From positions 5,330,032-5,394,031 of the forward strand of contig NZ_CP043006.1 in assembly GCF_008086345.1 (NCBI RefSeq): 64,000 nt of DNA, given 5' to 3'. Under the pieces are notes generated by a model. It was not told where the DNA came from and did not search any database. It saw only the letters and a program-made list of their open reading frames with translations. Numbering within the stretch: position 1 is the stretch's first letter; every line of letters begins with the position of its first letter. The position numbers were made by a program, and so were the translations under genes. The stretch is from Chitinophaga sp. XS-30 (GTDB taxonomy: Bacteria > Bacteroidota > Bacteroidia > Chitinophagales > Chitinophagaceae). Positions 33,843 to 44,222 of this stretch are shown here, piece after piece.

Positions 33843-36800
33843 TTTGCATCCTGTTTTTGTTCAAGTAATTTTTCTACGAGCGCTTCCAGATTTTTCACTT
33901 TCTGTTCCAATGCTTCATTCTGCTGGTTCAACTCCTGTACGGACTTCACCAGTAGCGCCACCGTACTGGCCTGATCCACTCCCTTTCTACCGGGAATGGC
34001 GATCTCATCCGGCACCTCGTCCGCAATGAAGCCGATATTGGTTTTGCCTGTGCTGTCTGATTTGAACTGGAAGGTCCTGACCTGGGCGCTGCCGAGTATT
34101 GACAACGCCGAGGCTGTAAATGGCAGAATGTTCTTTTTGAGGCTTCTTAAAGACGATTGATAAAAGGAAGTAGCCAGGATGCTGGCGTTTGATGCGATGG
34201 ATCCGTTTACCTGGAGGGTGTTGGCGCCGTCATTCGTGGCGCCGTTCATGAGCGTTTTGCCATCTGCGAGGATTTCCATGCGTTTAGTCCAGCTACCGGC
34301 GGCATTGGTAACCCAGACAGCCAAGCCGGGATTGGTGTCGCCGTTGATCTGGAAATTAACACCTCTGCTTCCTGCGGCATTTCTCACCTCAAGCATATCC
34401 ACTACAGCATTGCTTCCGTTCTTGTATATCTGTATCTGGTTGGTGGAGCGGAAGATGCCGTTTATCATGGCGTTTGCAGATTGCGCGGTGGACAGCTGGT
34501 TCTGGATGTAATTACCGGAGCCGGAGGTGGGGGCTGCGCCGATGTCGGAGAGCATTTGGACGGGGGTTCGGCTGCTGATCGTACCAGCGTTGGAAACAAG
34601 ATAGGCTGATGCTGCGGTAGCGAGGGCTGGTATATTACCTAGTTTGAGCGTCTTATCAACATTAAATGTTGCGGCTGGCAATCCACCGCCCGGGAGCAAT
34701 TCTATAGGCTGGGCCACGTCCGTATAAATCCTGGCAGAGCCGGCCGGGCGGAATTGAATGAAACCGGTTCTCGCATTGTTCGCTGTATTCCAAACCGAGA
34801 GATATCCATCATCTTTTTGAATCCTGACCCCTTCCGACCCGGTGGATGCTTTGGATATCAGTTGTCCTTCGACTGTCAGTATCCCGGTACCATCCAGGCG
34901 TGCGATCTGGGTTGTGCCGCCGTACCATTTGAAGCCGTAATTAGCGGCATTTTGTGGAATGCTGTACCATTGATGTGAAGACTCCATACCCTGCGCATAA
35001 TCTACTGCTGTGGTGCTTAGCGAAGGATACATCACGATCTTTGTTCCTGCACTGAGGGTGGTAAAAGACGGGGCGGCAACTCCTACATTATTGAACTGTA
35101 TATGGTTACTGGTAGTATTGCTAAGGCTCAACTTACCGGGTGCAAAAACAGCAGTAACCAATCCTGCTGCGCCTATGTTCACCGGTCCTCCATCGGACAA
35201 TACATACATCCCATTGTTAGATCCACTGCCTATCCCTACATATCCCTGTCGCGTTGTGCCATTGGACTCATAGAAGCCCATCCATGACATATTTCCCACT
35301 CCAGTCCCTGATCCGGCTATCCCGGAAGTATTGGGTACGAGGGTTTTAACATTGTTCTTTATAAGTGTTGAACTCATTCTGGCACCTTCCAGCAATACCG
35401 TTGATCCCGCTTGTCCAACAAAGAAAGAAAGGTAAGCAGGATGAGAGCCTCCTGCCGTCCAGGCGGCGGCTGACCTCGCTTCAATCTGTGCGCCGGTGTA
35501 TGCACTGGCACCGGAGTAAGGGCCAAACAGCACACCGCCAAGTCTTTGATCACCGGCCGTAGGGATGCCGTTGTTATAAAACCTGGCAAAAGCCCCTGAT
35601 GTTGAAGAGATCCCCTCGGAGTTGTAAACACCAAGCCCTATTGTCCCTGCCCCGACAATTTGTAATTTGTTGGCGGCATTCGTTATGCCGATTCCCACAT
35701 TTCCACCGGCGGCGATATCCATGCGCACAGTTCCATTGGTACCGAACCTCAATGCCTGATTTATGTCAACCATCAGAGCACTGTTGGTGGCGGCATTGAA
35801 TTGCAAATATCCCGTTCTTGTGGTGTTGGTTGCATTATACCCGGATACAAAGGCAGCATTGTTCACCATGCGCAGTGCTTCGGTTGTTGATGTGGGATAA
35901 AGAGACATTCCTCCTCCGGCAGTCAGTTCCATGTTTTTCACCCATGCACTACCGTTATGTGTCCAGGTTGCGAGACCAGGGTTTGTATCCCCATTCAACT
36001 GAAATATTGCACCCCGCGTTCCAGCAGCATTCCTCAGTTCCAGTCCATTTATTATTCCATTGCTCCCATTCCGCCAGACCCCTACACTACCATTGGCACG
36101 GAATCCCCCGGTGATCCAGGCATTAGCGGCCTGGGCAACTGATATCTGGTTCTGTATATAGTTTCCTGAACCCGTGACCGGACTAAAAGTACTATTCACC
36201 CACGATCTGGATGCAACCTGATACCACGTACCCCATGATCCATCATTCGCTCCTCTTCTGTACCATACATTATCCTCCGCCACATAATCCTGGAATATCT
36301 GGAACTTCCCCTGAGTCGCCGCGGAACTGTTGCCGGCGGCAGACAAAAAGCCAGGATTCCCGGTAGGCCTGTTGGTGGCCGTGCCTACATGCAAGATCGC
36401 CGTATTGGTGATATCGTTCAGATCAGCGGTATATGGACTGATATACGGAGGGTTAGTGGTAGCAGCTATACGGCTAACTCCTGACAGATCGTCTGTCGTC
36501 AACGTTCTCGTATTGATGCCAACAATATGCCCGCTGGCATTACTTTGTATACCCTCCAATACTTTTGCGCCGGATAAATCAGGATTAAATGCATTACCAG
36601 CTGCATGATTATTGGAGTGCCAAACATCGTATGTATTAACCCCTCCATTCGGACTGTACCTGGGAGCTGTTCCGTTGAACGGAAGGTAGAATATTTTACT
36701 GTTTGCACCTGATCCATCCATTGAGGCGAAACTCGCACCGGGAAGCCCCCCTCCCGCTACACCAAATGACGCTGTATAGTTGGTTGCGTTCACATTTCTT

Positions 36801-37738
36801 ACTGCCTGATAAGTGTATTGGTTGAGATTCCCGTTTGCCCCTAACACAATATTATTTGTTGCCGTATTCCCATTCGCCAGAACCATCTGCAAAGGAATGC
36901 CAGCGGAAGCCGCACCAATATCCGATGGCGTTAATGTTCTTGTGGTAAACCCGGTAACATGGCCGCTGGCGTTGCTGGTGAAGCTGGCCGGGACATTCGC
37001 CCCTGTGAGTACCGGGGAGAAGGCTGATCCGGAAGCATGGTTGGCCGAGTGCCAATACTTCCCATCGGCATAATCCTTGAAAACCAGTTCCCTCCAAGCG
37101 CCCCAGGTGGTTTGCGTATCGTCCTTATTGCGGATAAAAACACCTTTGGGACCGGTAAGTTCTCCATCCCAGTTTACAGCCATCTGGTAACCGGCGGAGC
37201 CGTTCCATATTACATGGCCTGCATAGTAATTATTCCCCGATCCCGGATTGGTCAGCGCCTGATCGGATACTGCCGGCATATCCGGAGAACTATATGCATT
37301 GAAACCGGAGATTCGGCTGGCGGGGTACTCACCCACCGCGTAAGATACGCCCTGCGGGATAGCTTTGAATGATGGAAGCGGGGCGTAGATAGTATGCTGG
37401 ACGCCCCTTTTTACATACAGTATGTTATCTCCCGAGCGGTAAATGGTATCGACACTCCCTATTCCGGGAAGTGTGCTGATATCGAGGGTATCCTGACCGG
37501 AAATGGCGATCTGGCTGCCGCCGATGCTCTCCAGCCGAATACGGCGGAATTCCGTACGGCCGTTGCCTTTGTTGTATAAAAAGCCATTTACCCCACGGGT
37601 ACGATTTTCGATGATCAGCTCCGCGGTATCGCAGACATTGTAAATGCGCACACTGTCCGCACGGATCTGGTAAACGTGCTGGGCATTGCCTTGCTGACTA
37701 AGCAGTAATACAAACAGTACCTTGATGAGTTTCTTCAT
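33839..37738 (-). CDS. Giant secreted fibre-like protein with S74 chaperone end
   Basis: The 1299 residues start with a signal peptide (LFVLLLSQQGNA) and the module common to all five fibre genes (about 20-120: HVYQIRADSVRIYNVCDTAE, NGRTEFRRIRLESIGGSQIA). There follow fibre modules with RISGFNAYSSPDMP..., NYYAGHVIWNGSAGYQMAVN and WGAWRELVFKDYADGKYW (pyocin-knob-like), then repeated SDIGAA and NYIQNQ units with GLELRNAAGTRG...GDTNPGL. The C-terminus (about 1191-1299) is an S74-type intramolecular chaperone, with the putative catalytic Ser1196 and Lys1201 in SLRSLKKNI, then IGFIADEVPDEIAIPGRKG and a coiled coil. In phages this domain folds the trimer and cleaves itself off. A surface or extracellular trimeric fibre is the inference; its target is unknown. 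Confidence 0.85.
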   Translation of the reverse strand: MKKLIKVLFVLLLSQQGNAQHVYQIRADSVRIYNVCDTAELIIENRTRGVNGFLYNKGNGRTEFRRIRLESIGGSQIAISGQDTLDISTLPGIGSVDTIYRSGDNILYVKRGVQHTIYAPLPSFKAIPQGVSYAVGEYPASRISGFNAYSSPDMPAVSDQALTNPGSGNNYYAGHVIWNGSAGYQMAVNWDGELTGPKGVFIRNKDDTQTTWGAWRELVFKDYADGKYWHSANHASGSAFSPVLTGANVPASFTSNASGHVTGFTTRTLTPSDIGAASAGIPLQMVLANGNTATNNIVLGANGNLNQYTYQAVRNVNATNYTASFGVAGGGLPGASFASMDGSGANSKIFYLPFNGTAPRYSPNGGVNTYDVWHSNNHAAGNAFNPDLSGAKVLEGIQSNASGHIVGINTRTLTTDDLSGVSRIAATTNPPYISPYTADLNDITNTAILHVGTATNRPTGNPGFLSAAGNSSAATQGKFQIFQDYVAEDNVWYRRGANDGSWGTWYQVASRSWVNSTFSPVTGSGNYIQNQISVAQAANAWITGGFRANGSVGVWRNGSNGIINGLELRNAAGTRGAIFQLNGDTNPGLATWTHNGSAWVKNMELTAGGGMSLYPTSTTEALRMVNNAAFVSGYNATNTTRTGYLQFNAATNSALMVDINQALRFGTNGTVRMDIAAGGNVGIGITNAANKLQIVGAGTIGLGVYNSEGISSTSGAFARFYNNGIPTAGDQRLGGVLFGPYSGASAYTGAQIEARSAAAWTAGGSHPAYLSFFVGQAGSTVLLEGARMSSTLIKNNVKTLVPNTSGIAGSGTGVGNMSWMGFYESNGTTRQGYVGIGSGSNNGMYVLSDGGPVNIGAAGLVTAVFAPGKLSLSNTTSNHIQFNNVGVAAPSFTTLSAGTKIVMYPSLSTTAVDYAQGMESSHQWYSIPQNAANYGFKWYGGTTQIARLDGTGILTVEGQLISKASTGSEGVRIQKDDGYLSVWNTANNARTGFIQFRPAGSARIYTDVAQPIELLPGGGLPAATFNVDKTLKLGNIPALATAASAYLVSNAGTISSRTPVQMLSDIGAAPTSGSGNYIQNQLSTAQSANAMINGIFRSTNQIQIYKNGSNAVVDMLEVRNAAGSRGVNFQINGDTNPGLAVWVTNAAGSWTKRMEILADGKTLMNGATNDGANTLQVNGSIASNASILATSFYQSSLRSLKKNILPFTASALSILGSAQVRTFQFKSDSTGKTNIGFIADEVPDEIAIPGRKGVDQASTVALLVKSVQELNQQNEALEQKVKNLEALVEKLLEQKQDAK
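37397..37700. repeat. Repeated 5' coding block of fibre genes (copy 1 of 5)
   Basis: The DNA encoding the common N-terminal module is repeated with high nucleotide identity at about 37397-37700, 40820-41110, 43860-44160 and 47164-47480, with a shorter, more diverged copy at 49200-49330. Runs such as GCGCACACTGTC-type signal and ATCTGGTAAACGTGCTGGGC are shared almost base for base. Such blocks invite homologous recombination between genes and explain mosaic central modules. Confidence 0.75.
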
Positions 37739-37754
37739 TGGGCAAGGGAATTAT

Positions 37755-40700
37755 TTATTTTTTATCCTGCAATATCTTTTCAACAACCGCTTCCAGTTGC
37801 TTTACCTTCTGTTCCAATTCCTGATTTTGCCGCCCCAGCAATTGGTTTTGCGCCTCCAGTTCCTGAACGGACCTCACCAGCAGGGCTACTGTGCTGGCCT
37901 GATCCACGCCGGTCCTTCCCGGAATCGAGATCTCTTCCGGTACTTCATCCGCAATGAACCCGACATTCACCTTCCCGGTGGTATCTGCCTTGAAGCGGAA
38001 GGTCCTGACCTGGGCTTCTTTCAATATCGATAAAGCGGATACTGCAAACGGACGGATATCGTACTTCAGACTTCTGAGTGAGGTTTGATAGAACGATGCC
38101 GCATGCACCTGGCCTGTAACGGTCAGGGCGCCGGACATGCTAACATTCCCCGCGCCGTTAACGGAGAGGGCTTTAACTGCCACCCCCGCTCCGGAGGGAT
38201 TGTACACCTGCAGGTCAAGGAAATCCGAGGCGGCAGTGGTACTGGCAGTATGTGTAAACTGGTAGGCATGGCCCGTGTTGGTGTAAATAGCACCGTTGTT
38301 GACGTTTCGGTTAAATGCCAGCGCGCTGTGCCGGAAGGACATCCGTTCGCTGCCTGCTGTTCCGATGGCTAACAATCCTCTCATATCAAAATTGCCCACG
38401 CCGTCCAGTCTGGCTACTTCCGTGGTGCCGCCGTACCACTTGAAACCGTAGGTAGTGCTATTCTGCGGCACCGCGTTCCAGATGTTCGCCGTTTCCATAC
38501 CCATGCCGTAGTCTAATGCCGTAGTGGAAAGAGAAGGGTACAACACTACTTTTGTTCCGGCACTTCTGGTTGTCATAGCAGGTGGATTAACGCCCCCTGT
38601 GCTATAGATCAATGTATTTTTCGAGCCGTTGGAAAGATTGATATAGCCACCTGCATTCAGGTTGATATTGTTTGTACCGCTTGCGGCGGAGATATTCAAA
38701 CTGCCATTATCGGACAACAGCGAAATGTTCCGGCCGGTTCCGCCTGCATTGCCTACATATCCGTCTCTTGTCACCTGATCCGACTGCATAAACTGGATGA
38801 AGGACTGGTTGGTGGTTGTGCCGGTACCTACGGTAAAAGACCCGTTTGCCATTCGCAATGTGCCGGGGATGTAAACGGCTCCGGTGCTTCTGTATATGGT
38901 GAGGGCATCGGGTAATGGCGAACCGTCATCGGCACGCCTGTTAATAATAAAATCATATCCTATGTTACCACTGCCTGTTTCGTTGGTCCCGCCTCTTATA
39001 ATCCAGCGCAGTGCACCTGATGCATTCCTCAAATGATAACCTCCAGTTGCCGGCGCCGAATTATTCTCAAACTGGTTATTTGATCTGAATACTCCTGAAA
39101 TCCATGCATTTGCCGTCTGCGCAGCCGAGAAAGAATTACTGATATAATTGCTGCTGCCTGACAGCGGAGCGGCTCCAATATCCGAAAGTACCTGTGCCGG
39201 GGTCCTGCTCTGGATATTCCCACTTACATGCGTCAGAAAAGAAGAAGCAGTTGTACCGCTTGCCGGTATGCTGCCCAGGGTGAGCGATTTATCAGTGTTA
39301 AATGTAGCTCCCGGATTCCCGCCACCGGGAATGATCTGAATAGGTTGAGGTACATCCGTATATATCCTTGTAGCGGCATCTGCGCTGATCTGCACAAAAC
39401 CGGATCTGGCTGTATTTCCTGTATTGTAGAAGGCGATATATGACCCGTTATTGATTAACCTGATGCCTTCGGCCGCATTGGAATACATTGTGCCGCTGAC
39501 AAAAGCGCCGCCGTTAACCTGAAGTTTCTGCCCGTTGTCGTTTGTACTGCCGATCATGACGTTTCCCAGATGATTGATCCGCATTTTATTCGTCAGCTGG
39601 CCAGCCTGACGGGTATTGAAATCCAATGCTCCGTTTTCCACACCTGCCGTATTACCAAGTATGACTCCCCACATTTGCGCATAAGGCACGGCAGCTGATG
39701 AAGCATTAAGCGCGCTAAACTGTACACCACCAGTAGCAACGCCGCCGGTAGCCAAATTGCGAAATAGGTTTAGCGTGCTTTCCCCGCCGTTAAGGCGCAA
39801 GACACCATCAAACGTAACACTACCATTAGCAAAATACTCCTGCCGCTTCACCCATGTGCTGCCGTTGTGTATCCATGTTGCGAGGCCGGGATTGGTATCC
39901 CCGCTGAGTTGGAAACCGACACCTCTATTTCCTGCGTTATTCTGAAACAGGACATGTGGTGATGATGCAGGGGTATATGTATTACTGCCGTCTTTAGCAA
40001 CATCAAATCTATTGTTTGCACGGGCGATACCGGATACCCATAGATTGCCAATTTGCGGGGTTGAGAATTGATTCTGTATATAATTCCCCGATCCGCCAAT
40101 TGGTGCAAAAGTACTGTTTGCCCAGTTTTGAGAAGCCAGCTGAAACCAGGGACTGATTGCCCCCTCATGCTGTGTACGGTAATACATAGCGCCGCTCTTA
40201 AGCGCCACCTGGGCTCCATTTAATCCATCACCTGGAATATGCAAACCGTAATGCGTTCCGGTAACCGGGGCATTTGTGGCAACGGCGACAAACCGGCCTG
40301 CCGTGTTTCCGAAATAGGTATTCCACGCATAGGCAACCGGAACTTCAGGAACAGCCCCAATATCCGAAGCAGTCAACACCCTTGTCGTAAACCCCGTCAC
40401 ATGCCCGCTTGCATTACTGGAAAAACCCGCAGGTACATTCGCCCCCGTCAGCACAGGCGAAAATGCGCTACCAGGAGTATGGTTCCCCGCATGCCAGACT
40501 GCGCCACCCTTGTAATTGAACTTGTCACGACCCAGTGATAAAACATCCATCACCCCTTGTTCATTCGGCGCATTGCTCCGGAATATCCATCCTTCCGTTC
40601 CGTTGTCTGTTGATTCAAAGATCAGATTACCGGCAGGCGTATCCTGCGCCGACTCTGCAAATATCTTCCAGCTATCCGTATTATAAGACCATAAAAGCCC

Positions 40701-41156
40701 ATTGGACGGATTCCCCGATGCACTGTTGAACTGGATATTGTGGGTTGTGCTGGCTCCGCGGGAGGTAACGCTTTGCAGCGTTTCATTGGTGGACAATGGC
40801 GCAAATACAGTATAAGGTATTCCCTTCTTTACATACACAATATTATCCCCGGAACGGTAAACCGTATCAATGCCCCCGATCCCCGGCAGTGTACTGATAT
40901 CCAGCGTATCCTGCCCGGAAATAGCGATCTGGCTACCGCCGATGCTCTCCAGCTGCAACCTGCGGAACTCCGTACGGCCGTTGCCCTTGTTGTACAAAAA
41001 GCCATTTACCCCGCGGGTACGGTTTTCGATGATCAGCTCCGCGGTATCGCAGACGTTGTAAATGCGCACACTGTCTGCACGGATCTGGTAAACATGTTGG
41101 GCATACACCGGACTTCCCAGCAACAGTGCAAATAATAACTTGAAAAGCTTTTTCAT
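37755..41156 (-). CDS. Secreted fibre-like protein with S74 chaperone end
   Basis: The ATG at 41156 gives 1133 residues; an upstream TTG at 41165 is less likely. Order: signal peptide, common N-terminal module, a distinct early segment (LWSYNTDSWKIFAESAQDTP), SDIGAV/DIGAA modules, NGDTNPGLATWIHNG-type units, and a segment ending VNGAGNVSMSGALTVTGQVH. The C-terminal S74 domain keeps the Ser-Lys pair in SLRSLKYDI and GFIADEVPEEISIPGRTG, then a coiled coil (ELEAQNQLLGRQNQELEQKV). It follows the next fibre gene's start by 12 bp and precedes 33839-37738 by 16 bp, within one operon. It contains mixed segments from neighbours, consistent with recombination among paralogues. Confidence 0.83.
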   Translation of the reverse strand: MKKLFKLLFALLLGSPVYAQHVYQIRADSVRIYNVCDTAELIIENRTRGVNGFLYNKGNGRTEFRRLQLESIGGSQIAISGQDTLDISTLPGIGGIDTVYRSGDNIVYVKKGIPYTVFAPLSTNETLQSVTSRGASTTHNIQFNSASGNPSNGLLWSYNTDSWKIFAESAQDTPAGNLIFESTDNGTEGWIFRSNAPNEQGVMDVLSLGRDKFNYKGGAVWHAGNHTPGSAFSPVLTGANVPAGFSSNASGHVTGFTTRVLTASDIGAVPEVPVAYAWNTYFGNTAGRFVAVATNAPVTGTHYGLHIPGDGLNGAQVALKSGAMYYRTQHEGAISPWFQLASQNWANSTFAPIGGSGNYIQNQFSTPQIGNLWVSGIARANNRFDVAKDGSNTYTPASSPHVLFQNNAGNRGVGFQLSGDTNPGLATWIHNGSTWVKRQEYFANGSVTFDGVLRLNGGESTLNLFRNLATGGVATGGVQFSALNASSAAVPYAQMWGVILGNTAGVENGALDFNTRQAGQLTNKMRINHLGNVMIGSTNDNGQKLQVNGGAFVSGTMYSNAAEGIRLINNGSYIAFYNTGNTARSGFVQISADAATRIYTDVPQPIQIIPGGGNPGATFNTDKSLTLGSIPASGTTASSFLTHVSGNIQSRTPAQVLSDIGAAPLSGSSNYISNSFSAAQTANAWISGVFRSNNQFENNSAPATGGYHLRNASGALRWIIRGGTNETGSGNIGYDFIINRRADDGSPLPDALTIYRSTGAVYIPGTLRMANGSFTVGTGTTTNQSFIQFMQSDQVTRDGYVGNAGGTGRNISLLSDNGSLNISAASGTNNINLNAGGYINLSNGSKNTLIYSTGGVNPPAMTTRSAGTKVVLYPSLSTTALDYGMGMETANIWNAVPQNSTTYGFKWYGGTTEVARLDGVGNFDMRGLLAIGTAGSERMSFRHSALAFNRNVNNGAIYTNTGHAYQFTHTASTTAASDFLDLQVYNPSGAGVAVKALSVNGAGNVSMSGALTVTGQVHAASFYQTSLRSLKYDIRPFAVSALSILKEAQVRTFRFKADTTGKVNVGFIADEVPEEISIPGRTGVDQASTVALLVRSVQELEAQNQLLGRQNQELEQKVKQLEAVVEKILQDKK

Positions 41157-41168
41157 TGGGTACAAGAA

Positions 41169-44100
41169 CTACTTATTCTGATGACGTAATATTTTTTCCA
41201 TACGGACTTCAAATGCCTCCATCCGCTGCTGCAGCATCATATTATCCTTTCGCAAGGCTTCATTCTCCAGCTTCAGTTCCTGGATGGATTTCACCAGTAA
41301 GGCAACAATGCTCGCCTGATCCACACCTTTTCGTTCGGGGATAGCGATTTCATCGGGCACCTCGTCCGCGATAAACCCGATATTCGTTTTTCCTGTGCTG
41401 TCTGCCTTGAACTGGAATGTTTTGACTGCTGCACGGGCAAGAATTGAAATAGCAGAGCCGGTAAAAGGATGAATGTTCATCTTTAGTTCACGCAGGGAAG
41501 TCTGGTAAAAAGAAGTTGCCGTCATGCTGCCTGTTGCGGACACCGACCCGTTCACCTGCAGTTTATCCGTGAAATTGTCCACGGTTGTGCCAATAAGTAT
41601 GTTGCCCCCGGTGTTTGCCCGCATCCTTTCTATACCGCTTGTATAAAGGGCGAAAGGATGGGCCGTGGAAGTGCCGGCGACACCTGCATTCCCTGAAGCG
41701 GAATAAGTGAGGTATGAATTGACCGTTCCGTTATTGGATGTTAAAGACCGTGCGCTGAAGTTCCCTGTGCCGTCCAGCCGTGCAATTGCAGTTGTGCCGC
41801 CATACCATTTGAAACCCCGGATAGTAGAATTAAGGGGTACGCTATACCACTGGTAGCCGCTCTCAATTCCTATGGCATAATCAGTGGCAGAGGCTGTAAG
41901 TTCAGGATACAGTACTATTTTGGCACCTGCACTACGTGCTGTAAATGCCGGAACGTCAATACCTGCAGTATTAAATGACAAATGATTCTTCGTGTTATTA
42001 GTCAGCACAACCTCACCAACTGCATTTAGCTTAATATCAGCAATCGTGGATTGCAGCAACAAATTATCCACATCCGCAACCAACTGCACCTCCTGATTCC
42101 CTACACCACCATCACCTACATAACCTTTCCTTGTCGATCCATCATTCTCATAAAAGGAAAAGTATGCCAGGTTTGCCGCACCGGTATTGTTGCCCATTAT
42201 GCCTGATTGTACGGGCATGAGGGTTTTGCCCCTGAACGTAGCATTTTTGTTGGCCGCAATTGTCAATGCCGAACTTGCCTCTGAATCAGCAGCTCCTCCA
42301 GTTATGAAGTTGAAATATCCAGCTGTCCCATTGGCCTTAATATATATTGCTCCTTCTCTATCGAAAGACAATTTTTGTGCAACATTGCCCCCTAGCCGCA
42401 AGTGAGGGGCCGCCAGAGTTATTTCCGACCCATTCCCCGCCATTATGTTTGGAAAATGAAAAGTGCCGGTTGCAAATAATTCAAATCTTTTAACCCATGT
42501 GCTGCCGTTGTGTATCCAGGTTGCGAGGCCGGGATTGGTATCTCCGTTGAGTTGAATATTAGCACCCCTTGACAGATCGGAATTACTGAGCAAAAAAGAA
42601 CCAGACAATATGTTCAAACCGTTTTTCTGAACCCTGAACTGCCCACTGGAACGGCCTTCTCCGCTAATCCAAAAGTTAGAAGACGATTGTGTTGATGCAT
42701 TTTGACTTTGTATATAATTCCCTGCCCCCCCGGACGCCGCAAAATTGCTTGTCACCCAATCGCGATCCGCCAATTGTACCCATGGGCCGAAAGTACCGCC
42801 AGCCCTCCCCCGGAAAAACAGGTAATTAGACGTTGAGCTGGTATTCCCAAGTTGAAACCCATAGTTAATATCATATTTGGCATTGATTACAGCCCCCGCC
42901 AGTGCCAAAGCGCTGTTAGGCGAATTAAGCGGTATGGAGCCGCCGTTGTACAAGCCAACAATATTCGCCTGAAACGCAGTACCAATTGCCGTGTATGAGG
43001 TATTGAAATCTCCCTGTGAAATGTTGGATGTGATAGGCGCTCCAATATCCCCCGGTGTGAGCACACGGGTATTTATACCAACGATATGCCCGCTCGCATT
43101 GGACATTATTCCCTGCAGCACCCTTGCGCCGGAAAGATCAGGATTAAAAGCACTGCCTGCAACGTGGTTATCGCTTCTCCAGATATCAACATGTGAACCG
43201 TTATTATAATATTTTAGTGTACCGGTTCCGATATCTACCCGATACGTCGCCAGCGGAGCTGAAATATCCGGCGTCCAGGACAAGGAAGTATTGTTGTTGT
43301 TCGCGATCTGCGCTGACGCCGTAACGCCGTTTACCAGCCGCTTTATTGAGAATGCCCGGAATGCGGCGGAGGAGGGATTTATTTCCATGGAATTGGTGGT
43401 AACGGCGCCATTGTCCGTAACCGCCTGAAGATCACTGGTAGTGGGGAAAGACAAGGGCCTGCTGGTAATGTTATTCCAATGTACCTGCGCCTGTCCGCTG
43501 ATCAGCAGTGAAGAAACAGCCGCATATTTTCCGTCTGCATAATCCTTGAATACCAGTTCCCGCCAGGCGCCCCAAGTAGTTTGCGTATCATCCTTATTAC
43601 GGATAAAAACGCCTTTGGGACCGGTAAGCTCACCGTCCCAGTTCACTGCCATCTGGTAACCTGCGGAACCGTTCCTTACTACATGTCCGGCATAATAACT
43701 ATTCCCCGATGCAGGGTTGGTCAGCGCCTGATCCGAGACAGCAGGCATGTCCGGGGAGCTATAAGCATTAAAACCTGTAATGCGACTGGCCGGAAAATCC
43801 CCCACTGTATAAGATGTTCCATTGGGTATTTCCTTAAAGGCAGGCAGGGGTGCATAAATGGTATGCAGCGTCCCTTTTTTCAGGTACAGGATATTATCAC
43901 CAGAGCGATATATGGTGTCTATGCCGCCTATTCCGGGAAGAGCCCCGATATCCAGCGTATCCTGCCCGGATATTGCGATCTGGCTACCGCCAACACTCTC
44001 CAGCCGGAGACGGCGGAACTCCGTACGGCCATTGTTTTTATTATACAGAAAACCATTTACGCCACGGGTACGGTTTTCAATGATCAATTCCGCCGTATCA

Positions 44101-44207
44101 CATACGTTATAAATCCGGACGCTATCTGCGCGGATTTGATAGATGTGTTGAGCATAGGCCTGCTGACCAAGCAAAAGTAAAAACAGTACCCTGATGAGCT
44201 TTTTCAT
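41169..44207 (-). CDS. Secreted fibre-like protein with S74 chaperone end
   Basis: The 1012-residue protein has a signal peptide (LIRVLFLLLLGQQAYA), the common N-terminal module, the RITGFNAYSSPDMP...WGAWRELVFKDYADGKY knob-like segment, a SSLLISGQAQVHWNNI insertion, and repeated VDIWRSDNHVAGSAF, NPDLSGARVL and GDIGAP modules. The S74 end (SLRELKMNI, GFIADEVPDEIAIPERKGVD) retains Ser and Lys at five-residue spacing and finishes in a coiled coil. The distances to its neighbours (12 and 15 bp) show one operon. It shares the N-terminal 300 residues with the 33839 and 44223 genes but different central modules. Confidence 0.83.
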   Translation of the reverse strand: MKKLIRVLFLLLLGQQAYAQHIYQIRADSVRIYNVCDTAELIIENRTRGVNGFLYNKNNGRTEFRRLRLESVGGSQIAISGQDTLDIGALPGIGGIDTIYRSGDNILYLKKGTLHTIYAPLPAFKEIPNGTSYTVGDFPASRITGFNAYSSPDMPAVSDQALTNPASGNSYYAGHVVRNGSAGYQMAVNWDGELTGPKGVFIRNKDDTQTTWGAWRELVFKDYADGKYAAVSSLLISGQAQVHWNNITSRPLSFPTTSDLQAVTDNGAVTTNSMEINPSSAAFRAFSIKRLVNGVTASAQIANNNNTSLSWTPDISAPLATYRVDIGTGTLKYYNNGSHVDIWRSDNHVAGSAFNPDLSGARVLQGIMSNASGHIVGINTRVLTPGDIGAPITSNISQGDFNTSYTAIGTAFQANIVGLYNGGSIPLNSPNSALALAGAVINAKYDINYGFQLGNTSSTSNYLFFRGRAGGTFGPWVQLADRDWVTSNFAASGGAGNYIQSQNASTQSSSNFWISGEGRSSGQFRVQKNGLNILSGSFLLSNSDLSRGANIQLNGDTNPGLATWIHNGSTWVKRFELFATGTFHFPNIMAGNGSEITLAAPHLRLGGNVAQKLSFDREGAIYIKANGTAGYFNFITGGAADSEASSALTIAANKNATFRGKTLMPVQSGIMGNNTGAANLAYFSFYENDGSTRKGYVGDGGVGNQEVQLVADVDNLLLQSTIADIKLNAVGEVVLTNNTKNHLSFNTAGIDVPAFTARSAGAKIVLYPELTASATDYAIGIESGYQWYSVPLNSTIRGFKWYGGTTAIARLDGTGNFSARSLTSNNGTVNSYLTYSASGNAGVAGTSTAHPFALYTSGIERMRANTGGNILIGTTVDNFTDKLQVNGSVSATGSMTATSFYQTSLRELKMNIHPFTGSAISILARAAVKTFQFKADSTGKTNIGFIADEVPDEIAIPERKGVDQASIVALLVKSIQELKLENEALRKDNMMLQQRMEAFEVRMEKILRHQNK

Positions 44208-44222
44208 TAGGCAAGGGAATTA